Shown here piece by piece: positions 7,794 to 16,960 of a DNA stretch of 64,000 nucleotides. The stretch is from JBDGPU01 sp042219525 (GTDB lineage Archaea > Halobacteriota > Halobacteria > Halobacteriales > Haloferacaceae). The stretch is from NCBI GenBank assembly GCA_042219525.1, contig JBDGPU010000017.1, forward strand, positions 1 to 64,000, read 5' to 3'. Both the position numbers and the translations under genes were made by a program. The notes under the pieces were generated by a model, which saw only the letters and a program-made list of their open reading frames with translations, did not search any database and had not been told where the DNA came from. Position 1 is the stretch's first letter, and each line of letters begins with the position of its first letter.

Positions 7794-8942
7794 CTACAGA
7801 AGGTCGGCGTCGACAAGCCGTTCGACGGCCTCACGCAGGCGCTCCTCGCTGGCCGCGTACGAGATTCGCGCGAACCCATCTGCGTTGAACGCCGAGCCGG
7901 GGACGCAGGCGACGTGGGCCTGCTCGATGGCCGCCTCACACCAGGCCTGGTCGTCGTCGTCGACGGGGAGCATCATGTAGAAGGCGCCGTCGGGGACGGC
8001 GACGTCGACGCCGTGGTCCGCGAGGAGGTCGACGAGCAGGTCGCGGCGCTCCGCGAAGGCGTCGCGCATCTCCGTGACGGCCTCGTCCGTGTTCTCTAAG
8101 GCCTCGACGCCCGCGTGCTGGACGAAGTTCGTCGCGCAGGAGACGGAGTGGGAGTGAAGCTTGCCCGCCTCACCGACGAACTCCTCGGTCGCGTGCAGGT
8201 AGCCGAGCCGCCAGCCGGTCATCGAGAACGCCTTCGAGAAGCCGTTGATCGTGATGGTGCGGTCGGCCATGCCGTCGAGGCTCGCGAGGGACGTCGGGTC
8301 CTCGCCGTAGGTGATCCGCTCGTAGATCTCGTCGGAGATGACGGAGAGGTCGTGCTCGACGGCGAGGTCGCGGACGCCCTCGAGCGCGTCGTCCGAGAAG
8401 ACCGCGCCGGTCGGGTTCGACGGCGAGTTGACGACGAGCAGCTCGGTATCGTCCGAAACCGCGTCGCCCAGTTCCTCGAGGGCCGGCTCCAGCTGGAAGT
8501 CGTGGGGCGCCAGGTCGACGCGAGTGAGGTCCCCGCCGGCGAGCTTCACCATCGCCTCGTAGGAGACCCACGCGGGGTCGAGGAGGACGACCTCGTCGCC
8601 GTCGTCGACGACGGTCTGGACGGTTTCGTACAGCGCCTGCTTGCCGCCGGGGGTGACGATGACCTCGTCGGCCGCGGCGTCGATGCCGTTGCCCCGGAGC
8701 TTCTCCGCGATGGCGTCCTTGAGCGCCGGGATGCCGTTCGAGGAGGTGTAGCCGGTGTGGCCCGCGTCGAGGGCGTCCTTCCCGGCCTCGACGACATTGT
8801 CGGGCGTCGGGAAGTCCGGTTCGCCGACGGAGAGGTCGACGATGTCGGCGCCCTCGGCCTCCTTCTCGGCGGCGAGGTTGGAGATGGCCAGCGTTGCGCT
8901 CGGTTCGACTCGTTGAATGCGGTCTGAGAACTCGTACGTCAT
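7794..8942 (-). CDS. Class I/II PLP-dependent aminotransferase (aspartate aminotransferase type)
   Basis: 382 residues, fold type I. The PLP Lys is in NGFSKAFSMTGWRLGY (Lys near 237), the substrate-carboxylate Arg in FARISYA near the C-terminus, and the conserved NSPSNPTG and SDEIYERI strands are present. It probably moves amino groups between aspartate or other amino acids and 2-oxoglutarate; exact specificity cannot be read. Its ATG overlaps the stop of ribH by four bases (8939-8942), so it is the second gene of a coupled pair. The 3' end abuts repeat element copy 2. Confidence 0.9.
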   Translation of the reverse strand: MTYEFSDRIQRVEPSATLAISNLAAEKEAEGADIVDLSVGEPDFPTPDNVVEAGKDALDAGHTGYTSSNGIPALKDAIAEKLRGNGIDAAADEVIVTPGGKQALYETVQTVVDDGDEVVLLDPAWVSYEAMVKLAGGDLTRVDLAPHDFQLEPALEELGDAVSDDTELLVVNSPSNPTGAVFSDDALEGVRDLAVEHDLSVISDEIYERITYGEDPTSLASLDGMADRTITINGFSKAFSMTGWRLGYLHATEEFVGEAGKLHSHSVSCATNFVQHAGVEALENTDEAVTEMRDAFAERRDLLVDLLADHGVDVAVPDGAFYMMLPVDDDDQAWCEAAIEQAHVACVPGSAFNADGFARISYAASEERLREAVERLVDADLL

Positions 8943-9340
8943 AGGGTTTCTACCAGATCGATCGCGGCGTGAACGGCTTCCGCGCCCTTGTCGATGCGCT
9001 CGCGCGCCTCGGCTCCCGACATCCCCGGGCCACTCACGCCGAAGGTGACCGGGGTGTCGCGGTCCAGGCTGATCTCGGTCAGGGAATCAGCGGTCGACTG
9101 CGCGATTACCTGGTCGTGGTCGGTATCGCCGGTGACGATGGCTCCGAGCACGGCGACCGCGTCGACGTCCTCGCGGCGAGCCAACCGGTCCGCCGCCAGC
9201 GGGCTGTCGTACACGCCCGGCACCTGCTGCTCGACGGCGACCTCGGCGTCCCGTTCCGCGGCGGCATCGCGGCCCGCCTCGGCCATCGGTTCCGTCACCG
9301 ATTCGTTGAACTCCGCGACCACCAGTCCCAGCGTAACCAT
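8939..9340 (-). CDS. ribH: 6,7-dimethyl-8-ribityllumazine synthase
   Basis: Makes 6,7-dimethyl-8-ribityllumazine from the ribityl-aminopyrimidine and dihydroxybutanone phosphate, the penultimate step of riboflavin synthesis. 133 residues, the size of archaeal RibH. Visible family segments are VAEFN near the start, VPGVYDSPLA, VLGAIVTGDTDHDQVI (substrate-binding loop with catalytic His) and PVTFGVSG. It is first in a two-gene unit with the aminotransferase, joined by an ATGA overlap. Confidence 0.93.
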   Translation of the reverse strand: MVTLGLVVAEFNESVTEPMAEAGRDAAAERDAEVAVEQQVPGVYDSPLAADRLARREDVDAVAVLGAIVTGDTDHDQVIAQSTADSLTEISLDRDTPVTFGVSGPGMSGAEARERIDKGAEAVHAAIDLVETL

Positions 9341-9518
9341 ATCGGATCGTTCGGTGGGTTAGGCAAAGAAGTACCGTTCACAGGCGAACGTTGGCGGGAC
9401 CGGAACGCCGGCTGAGCAAGGTTGGAGCAGGGACCAAGCCGCAGGAACCGCGTTGCTGACGGCTGCAGCGCTGACCGGCCCCGACGCGCCTTTATCCCTC
9501 CACATCCTACGTGAGCGC

Positions 9519-10049
9519 ATGACGACGACTGAAACCGCGACGTTCGGCGGCGGATGTTTCTGGTGTGTCGAGGCGGCCTTGGAGGAGGTCCCCGGCGTCC
9601 TCGACGCCACCTCCGGCTACGCCGCGGGCCACGTCGAGGACCCGACCTATCAGCAGGTCTGCACCGGCAACACCGGCCACGCGGAGGTCGTGCAGATCGA
9701 GTACGACCCCGACGAGGTCGCGTACTCCGACCTGCTGAAGGTGTTCTTTACTGTCCACGACCCGACGACGCTGAATCGGGAGGGACCGGACGTCGGCTCG
9801 CAGTACCGGTCGATCATCTGCACTCACGACGAGGAACAGCAGCGGATCGCGGAGGAGTACATCGAGGAGCTGGAGGCGGAGGCCGTCTACGAGGACGACA
9901 TCGTCACCGAGGTCGAGGAGATCGAGACGTTCTACCGCGCGGAGGAGAAGCACCAGAACTACTACGAGAAGAACCCCGGCGACGCCTACTGCACGTTCAA
10001 CGCCGACCCGAAGATCGAGAAAGTTCGCCAGAAGTTCGCCACGCAGTGA
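9519..10049 (+). CDS. msrA: Peptide methionine sulfoxide reductase MsrA
   Basis: Reduces the S-epimer of methionine sulfoxide in proteins and free methionine sulfoxide. The active-site motif GGCFWC lies at residues 11-16 with the nucleophilic Cys 13, and the family blocks GYAAGHVEDPTYQQVCTGNTGHAEVV and DVGSQYRS follow in part. A Cys in DAYCTFN near residue 160 may resolve the disulfide. 176 residues. The ATG at 9519 is chosen because the motif begins only a few residues later, as in the family. Confidence 0.95.
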   Translation: MTTTETATFGGGCFWCVEAALEEVPGVLDATSGYAAGHVEDPTYQQVCTGNTGHAEVVQIEYDPDEVAYSDLLKVFFTVHDPTTLNREGPDVGSQYRSIICTHDEEQQRIAEEYIEELEAEAVYEDDIVTEVEEIETFYRAEEKHQNYYEKNPGDAYCTFNADPKIEKVRQKFATQ

Positions 10050-10222
10050 CGTCGCAGTAACGGAAACGATCGGACGACGGCTTCCAGCCACGGTCGTCGC
10101 GGGTGAACCCTCCACCGAACGTCTCTCGAATCAATCACGTCCCTCACTAGAGAGTTCCCAATCAAACCACTAGAGGGCGGTAGATTCACGCGGAATCACG
10201 GAACGTGTCGGCCCAAAACCAT

Positions 10223-10229
10223 ACTTATG
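10223..10229 (+). promoter_or_regulatory. TATA-like box of the small zinc-finger gene
   Basis: ACTTATG ends 24 bases before the ATG at 10253, supporting a leaderless start there and not at the in-frame GTG at 10205. Confidence 0.45.
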
Positions 10230-10252
10230 GTGAATTCGTATGGTGTGTTGAC

Positions 10253-10408
10253 ATGCCGGAATGCAGCAACTGTGGTTCGTTCGTGACGGAGCGGTACGTA
10301 CGAGTGTTCGCGCCACCCGGCTTCGAGAACGTTCGGGTCTGCCCCGGGTGTGAGGACAAGGTCCGGGACGGCGCCAGCGTCCGGGAGGCACGATCGAAGC
10401 GCGTCTAG
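10253..10408 (+). CDS. Small zinc-finger protein (DUF7563-like)
   Basis: 51 residues with two CxxC pairs, CSNC near residues 4-7 and CPGC near 33-36, enough for one zinc ribbon. The sequence (MPECSNCGSFVTERYVRVF) resembles a small protein common in haloarchaea, which I recall as DUF7563. It has no known role and no operon partner. Confidence 0.75.
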   Translation: MPECSNCGSFVTERYVRVFAPPGFENVRVCPGCEDKVRDGASVREARSKRV

Positions 10409-10603
10409 ACGACCGACCGCGACGACGCATCGTTCGCTGGGGTGGGACCTCGAACCACGGGCTGATTCTCGGCCCGACTTTTCCCGACAACGGATTCGAA
10501 CAGCGGTGCGTCCACCGTTGCCAGCGAGCGCGATCGCAGGTCGTCGGGGCGGCACGCGGGCGATGAAAGGAGACTTTTATGCGCCGGCACGTTAGCGCCA
10601 GCG

Positions 10604-11803
10604 ATGACTGACGGCACCCTCGCTGCCGACCGTCGCCGACTGGCCACGGTAGTCTGGGCGGTGCTGGTCTCACAGGTGCTGATCTATCCGGGCGTCCCCG
10701 ACCTCATCACTGCCCTCGGCGCATCGACCGACATCCGCGCCGGCATGTGGTTCCTCGTCGCGGAGTTCGCCGCGTTCGTCACGTTCGCGGGCGTCTGGGG
10801 GGCAGCGAGCGACGCGCTTGGAAGGCGTGTTCCGCTCGTCGTTGCCGGCGCTGTCGGCGGCGCGGCGGCCTATCTCCTCCTGGCCTCGCTGCCGGCGCTT
10901 GGAGTCGGGTTCGTCGGCGCCCTCGCCGTTCGCGTCCTCGGCGGGGCCATGACCATCGGCGCGTTCTCGCTCGGCATGACGATGCTGATGGACCTCGGCG
11001 GCGGCCACGGGCGCAACATGGGCGCCGCCGGCATCGCCATCGGCCTCGGTGCCGCACTCGGGTCCGTCGTCGGTGGCGCCCTCGCCGACATCGACCCCTT
11101 CTATCCCGTGTACGCGGGCGCCGCGATGCTGCTCGGTGCCGGCCTCCTCGCGGCAACGACGACCGACCGCGTCGTCAAGGGCGACGATTCACCCGGCTTC
11201 GCCGAGGTCGGTCGTCGCGTTCGGTCGATGCCGGGGCTGCTCGTTCCCTACGCGTTCGGCTTTATCGACCGGCTGACGGCCGGGTTCTTCTCACTCGTCG
11301 GCGTGTTCTACTTCCGCGACGTATTCGGCCTCGATGCGTTCGGCGCCGGGCTCACGCTCGCGCTGTTCTTCCTCCCGTTCGCGGTCCTCCAGTACCCGAT
11401 GGGGATCCTCTCCGACCGAATCGGTCGCTTCTATCCCGTCGTCGCCGGCTCGCTCGCGTACGGTGTGGTCATTCTCGGGGTCGGGCTCTCGCCGACGTAC
11501 GCCCTCGCGGCCGGCTTCATGCTACTCGTCGGGGTCTGTGGCGCGTTGATGGCGCCGGCGACGATGGCGCTGGTGACGGACCTGGTCGCCCCGGCCGAGC
11601 GCGGCGCCGCGATGGGGCTGTTCAACGTGTTCGGCTCGCTCGGGTTCCTCACCGGCTTCCTCGTGGGCGGATTGGCGAGCGAGGCCTTCGACTACGAGGT
11701 CGCGTTCCTCCTCGTCGGCGGGCTGGAGATCGGTATCGCGGTCGCGTTGCTGCCGGCTGTTCGCGTGATCGCGCCGAGGATAGGGTCGCCGTCGGAGCCC
11801 TGA
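10604..11803 (+). CDS. Major facilitator superfamily transporter
   Basis: 399 residues with about 12 hydrophobic helices. The MFS loop motif between helices 2 and 3 is visible as GAASDALGRRVPL and its echo in the second half as GILSDRIGRFYPV. Glycine-rich helices and a GLFNVFGSLGFLTG segment follow, typical of drug-efflux-type MFS proteins. The substrate cannot be deduced. It converges on the Rsm22-like gene, which begins 24 bases beyond on the opposite strand. Confidence 0.88.
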   Translation: MTDGTLAADRRRLATVVWAVLVSQVLIYPGVPDLITALGASTDIRAGMWFLVAEFAAFVTFAGVWGAASDALGRRVPLVVAGAVGGAAAYLLLASLPALGVGFVGALAVRVLGGAMTIGAFSLGMTMLMDLGGGHGRNMGAAGIAIGLGAALGSVVGGALADIDPFYPVYAGAAMLLGAGLLAATTTDRVVKGDDSPGFAEVGRRVRSMPGLLVPYAFGFIDRLTAGFFSLVGVFYFRDVFGLDAFGAGLTLALFFLPFAVLQYPMGILSDRIGRFYPVVAGSLAYGVVILGVGLSPTYALAAGFMLLVGVCGALMAPATMALVTDLVAPAERGAAMGLFNVFGSLGFLTGFLVGGLASEAFDYEVAFLLVGGLEIGIAVALLPAVRVIAPRIGSPSEP

Positions 11804-11827
11804 GCGGACCCTTGTAAGATCAAGCCG

Positions 11828-13291
11828 TCACGGGGCCACGAGGTCGACGAGGACCTCGTCGTCGACGACGACGTTGTAGGCCTCCTCGTCGTCGTTCCAC
11901 AGGACGAGCGCGTTCTCGAAGTAGAGCACCGACCCGTAGTCGGCCGCCAGCAAGTCACGGTTGAGGCTCGTTTCGCGAGTGCTGACGGCGTAGTGCTCGA
12001 CCGACTCGGAACCATCGCCGATCTTGAACAGGGGGTTCCCGCCGTCGGCGAGGTCGTGGCTCAGCTTCACCGCCAGCAGGTTGATGCGGTCCGTGACGTG
12101 CTCGTCCGAGTCGGCCATGCGAGCCTGTCGCTCCGAGTCGGCGTGCACGTCGACCCGACGCTCGCCGTCGGTCCGGAGGATCGCGTACGCGTACTGGACG
12201 TCGACGTTGCGGAACTCGCCGAGGTCCTCCTCGTCGGCCCGCGTGGCCGCCTCGTCGAGGCGGTGCTGGAAGGCCGGGACGTCGAGGTCGGGCTTCACGT
12301 CGAAGCTCCAGCCGCGATCCGAGGGTGCGGCGTCCGGCCAGAGCCGGAGCGTGGGCGAGTACACCGTCACGTCGCCATCAGGTGGAGCGACCTCCCGTTC
12401 GATCTCACGGAGCCCGGTTGCCGTATTGAGGTCGGCGGGCGCGAGGCCGACCACGGTGCCGTCGTCCGCGAGCGCGTCGATGCCGGCCTCGACGACGGGA
12501 ACCGGTTCCTCGATCTCCGAGAGCACGTTGCCGAACAGCACGAGGTCGAAGGGCTCGTCATCGAATTCGGGTTCAGAATCGGCTGCGGCGCTGGAGTCGC
12601 CACCGTCGAGTCCGAAGAACGACTGGGCCGTCTCCCGGTGAATCGTCTCGTGGAAGTTGCGCCCGGTTTCGTCGAGGAGCTGGGTGAGCACGTCGGCCGC
12701 GGCGCTCGGTTCGACCGCGTGATAGTCGACGACGGCGTCGTCGGGGAGGTAGTCGTGGAGCCCCAGCGCCGGCCCGCCGGTGCCCGCGCCAACGTCGAGG
12801 ACCCGGATCGTGCGGTCGAGGAGGGCGTTCTCGGTGAGGTCGTCGAGGACGTAGCCGATGGCGGCGTAGTAGTCGGGGAGGTGGTAGATCGCGTAACCGA
12901 GGGCGGCCTCGTGGTCGTACGCGACCTCATTCTCGTAGTAGTAGTCCTCCTTCAGCTTCCGGATCGCCTCGCGGAGACGGTCGCCGGAGTCACCGCGGTG
13001 CCAGTTGGCGCCGTACTCCTCGACGAGGAGGTTCTCCAGCGCGATGCTGTACGGCTCGGGAAACTCGCGGGGCTGCCAGCCGGGCTGGGGGACCGGCTCG
13101 TCCTCGACGGGGACGAAGGTGCCCTCGTCGGTCTCCCGGAGTGCGAGGTCGTACGCCTCCTCTCGGAGGGTTTGGCGGACGACGGCGGGGTGCGCGCCGC
13201 CCGGAATGTATTCGGCGATCTCCTCGGGGTCGATCGGGCGGACGTTACGGAGGTACTTGGCGTTGTTACGGACGGCGTCTCTGTCTATCAT
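11828..13291 (-). CDS. Rsm22-like SAM-dependent methyltransferase family protein
   Basis: 487 residues. The central region has the class I methyltransferase glycine loop (VLDVGAGTGGPAL, near 168-180) and an acidic strand-end (YHAVEPSA). A post-I motif LVLFGNVLSEI fits the Rsm22 family, whose eukaryotic members work in mitochondrial ribosome assembly. The N-terminal 110 residues, with PEPYSIALENLLVEEY, and a C-terminal beta-rich domain are haloarchaeal additions. It lies 38 bases after tyrA on the same strand, probably co-transcribed. Confidence 0.72.
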   Translation of the reverse strand: MIDRDAVRNNAKYLRNVRPIDPEEIAEYIPGGAHPAVVRQTLREEAYDLALRETDEGTFVPVEDEPVPQPGWQPREFPEPYSIALENLLVEEYGANWHRGDSGDRLREAIRKLKEDYYYENEVAYDHEAALGYAIYHLPDYYAAIGYVLDDLTENALLDRTIRVLDVGAGTGGPALGLHDYLPDDAVVDYHAVEPSAAADVLTQLLDETGRNFHETIHRETAQSFFGLDGGDSSAAADSEPEFDDEPFDLVLFGNVLSEIEEPVPVVEAGIDALADDGTVVGLAPADLNTATGLREIEREVAPPDGDVTVYSPTLRLWPDAAPSDRGWSFDVKPDLDVPAFQHRLDEAATRADEEDLGEFRNVDVQYAYAILRTDGERRVDVHADSERQARMADSDEHVTDRINLLAVKLSHDLADGGNPLFKIGDGSESVEHYAVSTRETSLNRDLLAADYGSVLYFENALVLWNDDEEAYNVVVDDEVLVDLVAP

Positions 13292-13329
13292 GGTGAAAGG
13301 CGGCGGTGCTGGGTGATCTGCTCGGTCTC

Positions 13330-14091
13330 TCAGTCGTGACGGTCGCGCTCGACGCCCTCGCGGCGGGCCTGCTCGTAGAGGGCCTCGAACTCCTCGGGGT
13401 CGGCGTCGGCGATGTCCCGGGCCGCCTCGGCGACGTCGTCGGCGCCCTCGAAGGCACGCTGAATCTCCGCGTACACCGCGGGCGACCCCTCGGTGACGGT
13501 GTCGGCGAGGTCGTCGAGCGCCGAGGAGACGGGCGTATGGAACTCCTCGCGCACGTCCTCGCCCGCGAGGCGCCAGGCAATGATGGCCGCGTGCGCGCCC
13601 GCCTGCACGGTCTCCATTGCGTCGTCGTGCTCTGCGGCCGTGGTCTCGAACACGTCGTTGCCTTGGCGCTCGACGTCCTCACAGATGGCGTCGACGACCG
13701 GTCCACCGTCGTCGACGACGACGGCGACGTTGCCGGGAACCCGCGGGGGCGCGAACAACGGATGGAAACTGGCGCGCTGGCAGTCGGGGCAGTGCTCCCG
13801 CATCGCCGCGATGGGGGTCGCCATCTCGCCGGAGACGTCGACCATCGCTTCGCTCGCGTTGTCGGCGTACTCCGCGACGGCGTCGGCGACGGCCGACATC
13901 GGGACGGCCAGGCAGACCGCGTCGAAGGTCTCCGTCGTGTCCGTCGGGACTGCGCGGGCGTCGTCGGCCGCGGCAGTCGCTGCGGCGTCGCGTGCGACGG
14001 TCTCGTCGCGGTCGGTGAACGCGACGTCGGCCTCGACGGTGTCGGCGATCCAGCGGCCGATCTCCCCGGCGCCGACGACGAGCAACTCCAT
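13330..14091 (-). CDS. tyrA: Prephenate dehydrogenase
   Basis: Converts prephenate to 4-hydroxyphenylpyruvate with NAD(P) in tyrosine synthesis. The Rossmann loop is at the start (LLVVGAGEIGRWIA), a CLAVPMSA strand binds the cofactor, and the prephenate-site His is expected in RASFHPLFAP. About 253 residues, the short archaeal form without chorismate mutase. The ATG at 14091 is preferred to the GTG two codons upstream because TTTAA lies 28 bases before it. First gene of a pair with the Rsm22-like gene. Confidence 0.85.
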   Translation of the reverse strand: MELLVVGAGEIGRWIADTVEADVAFTDRDETVARDAAATAAADDARAVPTDTTETFDAVCLAVPMSAVADAVAEYADNASEAMVDVSGEMATPIAAMREHCPDCQRASFHPLFAPPRVPGNVAVVVDDGGPVVDAICEDVERQGNDVFETTAAEHDDAMETVQAGAHAAIIAWRLAGEDVREEFHTPVSSALDDLADTVTEGSPAVYAEIQRAFEGADDVAEAARDIADADPEEFEALYEQARREGVERDRHD

Positions 14092-14175
14092 TCTCACCTC
14101 GACGTTGTGCAGCCCGGACTTAAAGGAGTTCGACTCCGGAGCAGCGAGGAAAGCGGCGGCGACAGTCGCGCGTGC

Positions 14176-15318
14176 TCAGTCCAGCAGCTGCTGCCCGATC
14201 GTGTTCCGGAGCACCTCGGAGGTGCCCTCGTAGATCTCGTTGAGCTTGGCGTCCCGGTAGTAGCGCTCGACCGGGAAGTCCTTCGTGTAGCCGTAGCCGC
14301 CGTGGACCTGAATCGCCTCGTTGGCGACCTCGCGGGAGATCTCCGAGGCGTACAGCTTCGCCTGCGCCGCCTCCTTGATGAAGTCCTCGCCGCGCATCTT
14401 CCGGTCGGCGGCCTTGTGCATCAGCAGCTCCGCGGCCTGGAGCTTCGTGTCCATGTCGGCGAGCTTGTGCTGGATCGACTGGAACTCGCCGATCGGCTGG
14501 TCGAACTGCTCGCGGTCGCCCGCGTACTCGACGGCGTCCTCGAGCGCCGCGCGCGCGATCCCAACTGAGCGAGCCGCGATGGTGATCCGGCCGCCGTTGA
14601 GCGTCTTCAGCGCCTGCACGAAGCCGTCACCCTCCTCGCCGAGGAGGCGGTCCTCGGGGATCCGCATGTCGTCGAAGCGGAGCTCGGCCGTCGGACAGCC
14701 CTTGTCGCCGAGCTTGTCCTCCGTGCCCTCGACGATGAAACCGTCGTCCTCCTCGGGGCGGACGACGAACGCCGAGATCCCGTCGCGCCCGGCGTCGGGG
14801 TCGGTCTTCGCGAACAGCGTGACCGTGTCCGCGACGGAGCCGTTCGAGATCCAGAGCTTCCCGCCGTCGACGACGTACTCGTCGCCGTCCTTCTCGGCGC
14901 GCGTTTTCATCGACGGCACGTCGCTGCCGGCCTCCGCCTCGGAGAGCGCGAACGCCCCGATGTCCTCGCCGGTGTTTAGCGGCGTGAGGAACGCCTCCTT
15001 CTGAGCCTCGTCGCCGAACTCGTAGACCATGTTGCCCGCGAGGGAGGTGTGGGCGGCGACGACGGTGCCGAGCCCGCCCGAGCCACGGGCGATCTCCGAG
15101 AGGCCGATGGCGTAGGCGTGATAATCGAGGCCGGCGCCGCCGTACTCGGCCGGGAACGGCATGCCCATCAGCCCGAGTTCGCTCATCTCGTCGATGAGGT
15201 CGGCGGGGAACTCGTCCGTTTTGTCGATCTCGGCGGCCCGCGGCTTGACCTCCTCGTCGACGAACTCCGCGACGGTGTCGCGGATCTGCTTCTGCTCCGG
15301 AGAGAGCGTGAAGTCCAT
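14176..15318 (-). CDS. Acyl-CoA dehydrogenase
   Basis: FAD enzyme that makes the 2,3-trans double bond in acyl-CoA. 380 residues, the family size. The signature segments are ALSEAEAGSD, GGKLWISNGSVAD, and a catalytic-base region near the C-terminus with IYEGTSE. A second, distinct acyl-CoA dehydrogenase is at 22856-24010. No electron-transfer flavoprotein or other beta-oxidation gene is adjacent, so chain length is unknown. Confidence 0.93.
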   Translation of the reverse strand: MDFTLSPEQKQIRDTVAEFVDEEVKPRAAEIDKTDEFPADLIDEMSELGLMGMPFPAEYGGAGLDYHAYAIGLSEIARGSGGLGTVVAAHTSLAGNMVYEFGDEAQKEAFLTPLNTGEDIGAFALSEAEAGSDVPSMKTRAEKDGDEYVVDGGKLWISNGSVADTVTLFAKTDPDAGRDGISAFVVRPEEDDGFIVEGTEDKLGDKGCPTAELRFDDMRIPEDRLLGEEGDGFVQALKTLNGGRITIAARSVGIARAALEDAVEYAGDREQFDQPIGEFQSIQHKLADMDTKLQAAELLMHKAADRKMRGEDFIKEAAQAKLYASEISREVANEAIQVHGGYGYTKDFPVERYYRDAKLNEIYEGTSEVLRNTIGQQLLD

Positions 15319-15525
15319 ACTTGCCAGTTCGGCGGGCCGTCCTTAGACGTTTCTACACGAACGTCCATCCGGGAAATCTCGGTTGGCGACGATAGCGCGA
15401 CGAGCCAGCGGAGAAACCGAGTTAACCCTTCACACGAATCGGCGGGAAGCGAGCTAATCGACGGAGGGAGCTGCGCCGCCGCCGGCGACCCACCGGGTTC
15501 CGTGGCCTTCGCGCCCACGAGACTT

Positions 15526-15533
15526 TTTTATGC
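15526..15533 (+). promoter_or_regulatory. TATA-like box of the squalene/phytoene synthase gene
   Basis: TTTTTATG lies 27-34 bases before the ATG at 15560, fitting a leaderless transcript. Confidence 0.5.
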
Positions 15534-15559
15534 CGTCTGCGCGTAAACGATATATCTGA

Positions 15560-16627
15560 ATGAGCGGACGCGACCACTCTCCCGGTGAACCTGACCTCGC
15601 GTGGTGCAACGAGGCGGTGCAGGGCGTTTCACGCACCTTCGCGCTGACCGTCGACGTGCTGGAGGAACCGATGTCGACCCAGATCTGTCTCGGGTATCTC
15701 CTCTGCCGCGTCGCGGACACCGTCGAGGACGCCGCCCACATCCCCCCCGCGGAGCAGGCCGAATTGCTACGCACGTACGACGCCGTCCTCGACGAGGACG
15801 ACGACACGACCATCACCGAGTTCCGGACCGCCGTCGACGAATGGGTCCCGGCCGAAAGCGAGCGCTCGGACGACTGGACGGTCGTCGCCGAGGCGCCGAC
15901 CATCCTCGCGACGTTCGAGGAGCTGCCGGCGCACGTCCAGACCGCCATCGTCCCGCCGGTCCGGGAGATGATCGACGGGATGGCGATGTTCGTCGAGCGG
16001 CACGCCGACGCCGGCGGGCTCCGGATCGACGACCGCGCCGAACTCGAGCAGTACTGCCACTACGCAGCCGGGACGGTCGGCAACCTCATCACGAACCTGC
16101 TGACCCGCGGTGACGTCGCCGAGGAGCGTGTGAACCGCCTCTACGACACCGCCGAGGAGTTCGGCCTGCTGCTCCAGCTCGTCAACGTCTCGAAGGACGT
16201 CTACGACGACTACACGGAGGAAAACAACGTCTACATACCAGCCGAATGGCTCGAGGCCGAGGGCGTCGCTCAGGAGGACGTCATCGAACCGGACAACCGG
16301 GAGGAGTCCGCTCGTGCCGTCGACCGCACCGCCGATCACGCGCGGTCGTTCCTCGACGACGCGCAAGCGTACCTCGAGACGATGCCGATGCGCCACGGCA
16401 ACACGATGGCGGCCTGGAGCGTGCCGTTCCTGCTGGCCGTGGGCACCCTCCGCGAGCTCGGTCACCGCCCCGAGGACGCGCTCTCGGAAACCGGCGTGAA
16501 GGTGTCCCGGCAGGAGGTGTTCGCGGTGATGGACGTCGCCAGCGACGCCGGCCGCGAATCGCTCGCGGACCTCCGGGAGACTATCGCCAGCAAGCCATTC
16601 CACCGCGCCGCCGGCTTCGCGGACTGA
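15560..16627 (+). CDS. Squalene/phytoene synthase family enzyme
   Basis: Head-to-head prenyl transferase. Both Asp-rich motifs that bind the diphosphates are present: DTVED at residues 53-57 and DVYDD at 213-217, with NVSKDVYDDY typical of the squalene-synthase side. 355 residues. In haloarchaea this type usually acts on farnesyl diphosphate to give squalene, while carotenoid phytoene synthase (crtB) is a separate gene; that assignment here is inference. No carotenoid genes are next to it. Confidence 0.85.
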   Translation: MSGRDHSPGEPDLAWCNEAVQGVSRTFALTVDVLEEPMSTQICLGYLLCRVADTVEDAAHIPPAEQAELLRTYDAVLDEDDDTTITEFRTAVDEWVPAESERSDDWTVVAEAPTILATFEELPAHVQTAIVPPVREMIDGMAMFVERHADAGGLRIDDRAELEQYCHYAAGTVGNLITNLLTRGDVAEERVNRLYDTAEEFGLLLQLVNVSKDVYDDYTEENNVYIPAEWLEAEGVAQEDVIEPDNREESARAVDRTADHARSFLDDAQAYLETMPMRHGNTMAAWSVPFLLAVGTLRELGHRPEDALSETGVKVSRQEVFAVMDVASDAGRESLADLRETIASKPFHRAAGFAD

Positions 16628-16686
16628 GGCGACCGTTCGAACGAACCACGACAGCGCCGCCCGCGTTCCGGAATCGGATCCACGTT

Positions 16687-16694
16687 CTTTTAAC
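16687..16694 (+). promoter_or_regulatory. TATA-like box before the small acidic protein gene
   Basis: CTTTTAAC lies 23-30 bases before the ATG at 16717. Confidence 0.45.
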
Positions 16695-16716
16695 GACGCC
16701 GTGGGAAACGCAACAC

Positions 16717-16941
16717 ATGAGTTTTGAGAAGGAAGACAAGGTCGTTCTGCACGACAAGCACAGTGAGTACGACGGCGACGTCGGCACGGTCACGCAGGTA
16801 ATGGAGACGATGTTCGGCGAGGACACGTACATCGTCAGCTTCGAGGACGGCCAGGAGGCCGGCGTCGACGCCGATTCGCTCGAAGCCGCCGAGGAAGCCG
16901 ACGTCGAGGTCGACGAAGACGCCGACGAGGACGCGGAATAA
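16717..16941 (+). CDS. Small acidic protein with an SH3/KOW-like beta-barrel core
   Basis: 74 residues. The first 50 read like a KOW or DUF1918-type barrel: KEDKVVLHDKHSEYDGDVGTV, then YIVSFEDGQEAGV. The tail is an Asp/Glu-rich run. It precedes the RNA-binding COG1325 gene by 19 bases on the same strand, so a role in RNA or ribosome work is possible but not shown. I do not recognise a named family. Confidence 0.7.
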   Translation: MSFEKEDKVVLHDKHSEYDGDVGTVTQVMETMFGEDTYIVSFEDGQEAGVDADSLEAAEEADVEVDEDADEDAE

Positions 16942-16960
16942 CCCCGATCTGAGCGCCTCC

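Noticed and set aside
10485..10520. tRNA-like motif on the minus strand (GTTCGAATCC-type arm)
   Set aside because: The flanking bases do not form a five-base-pair T stem and no acceptor or anticodon arm can be built.
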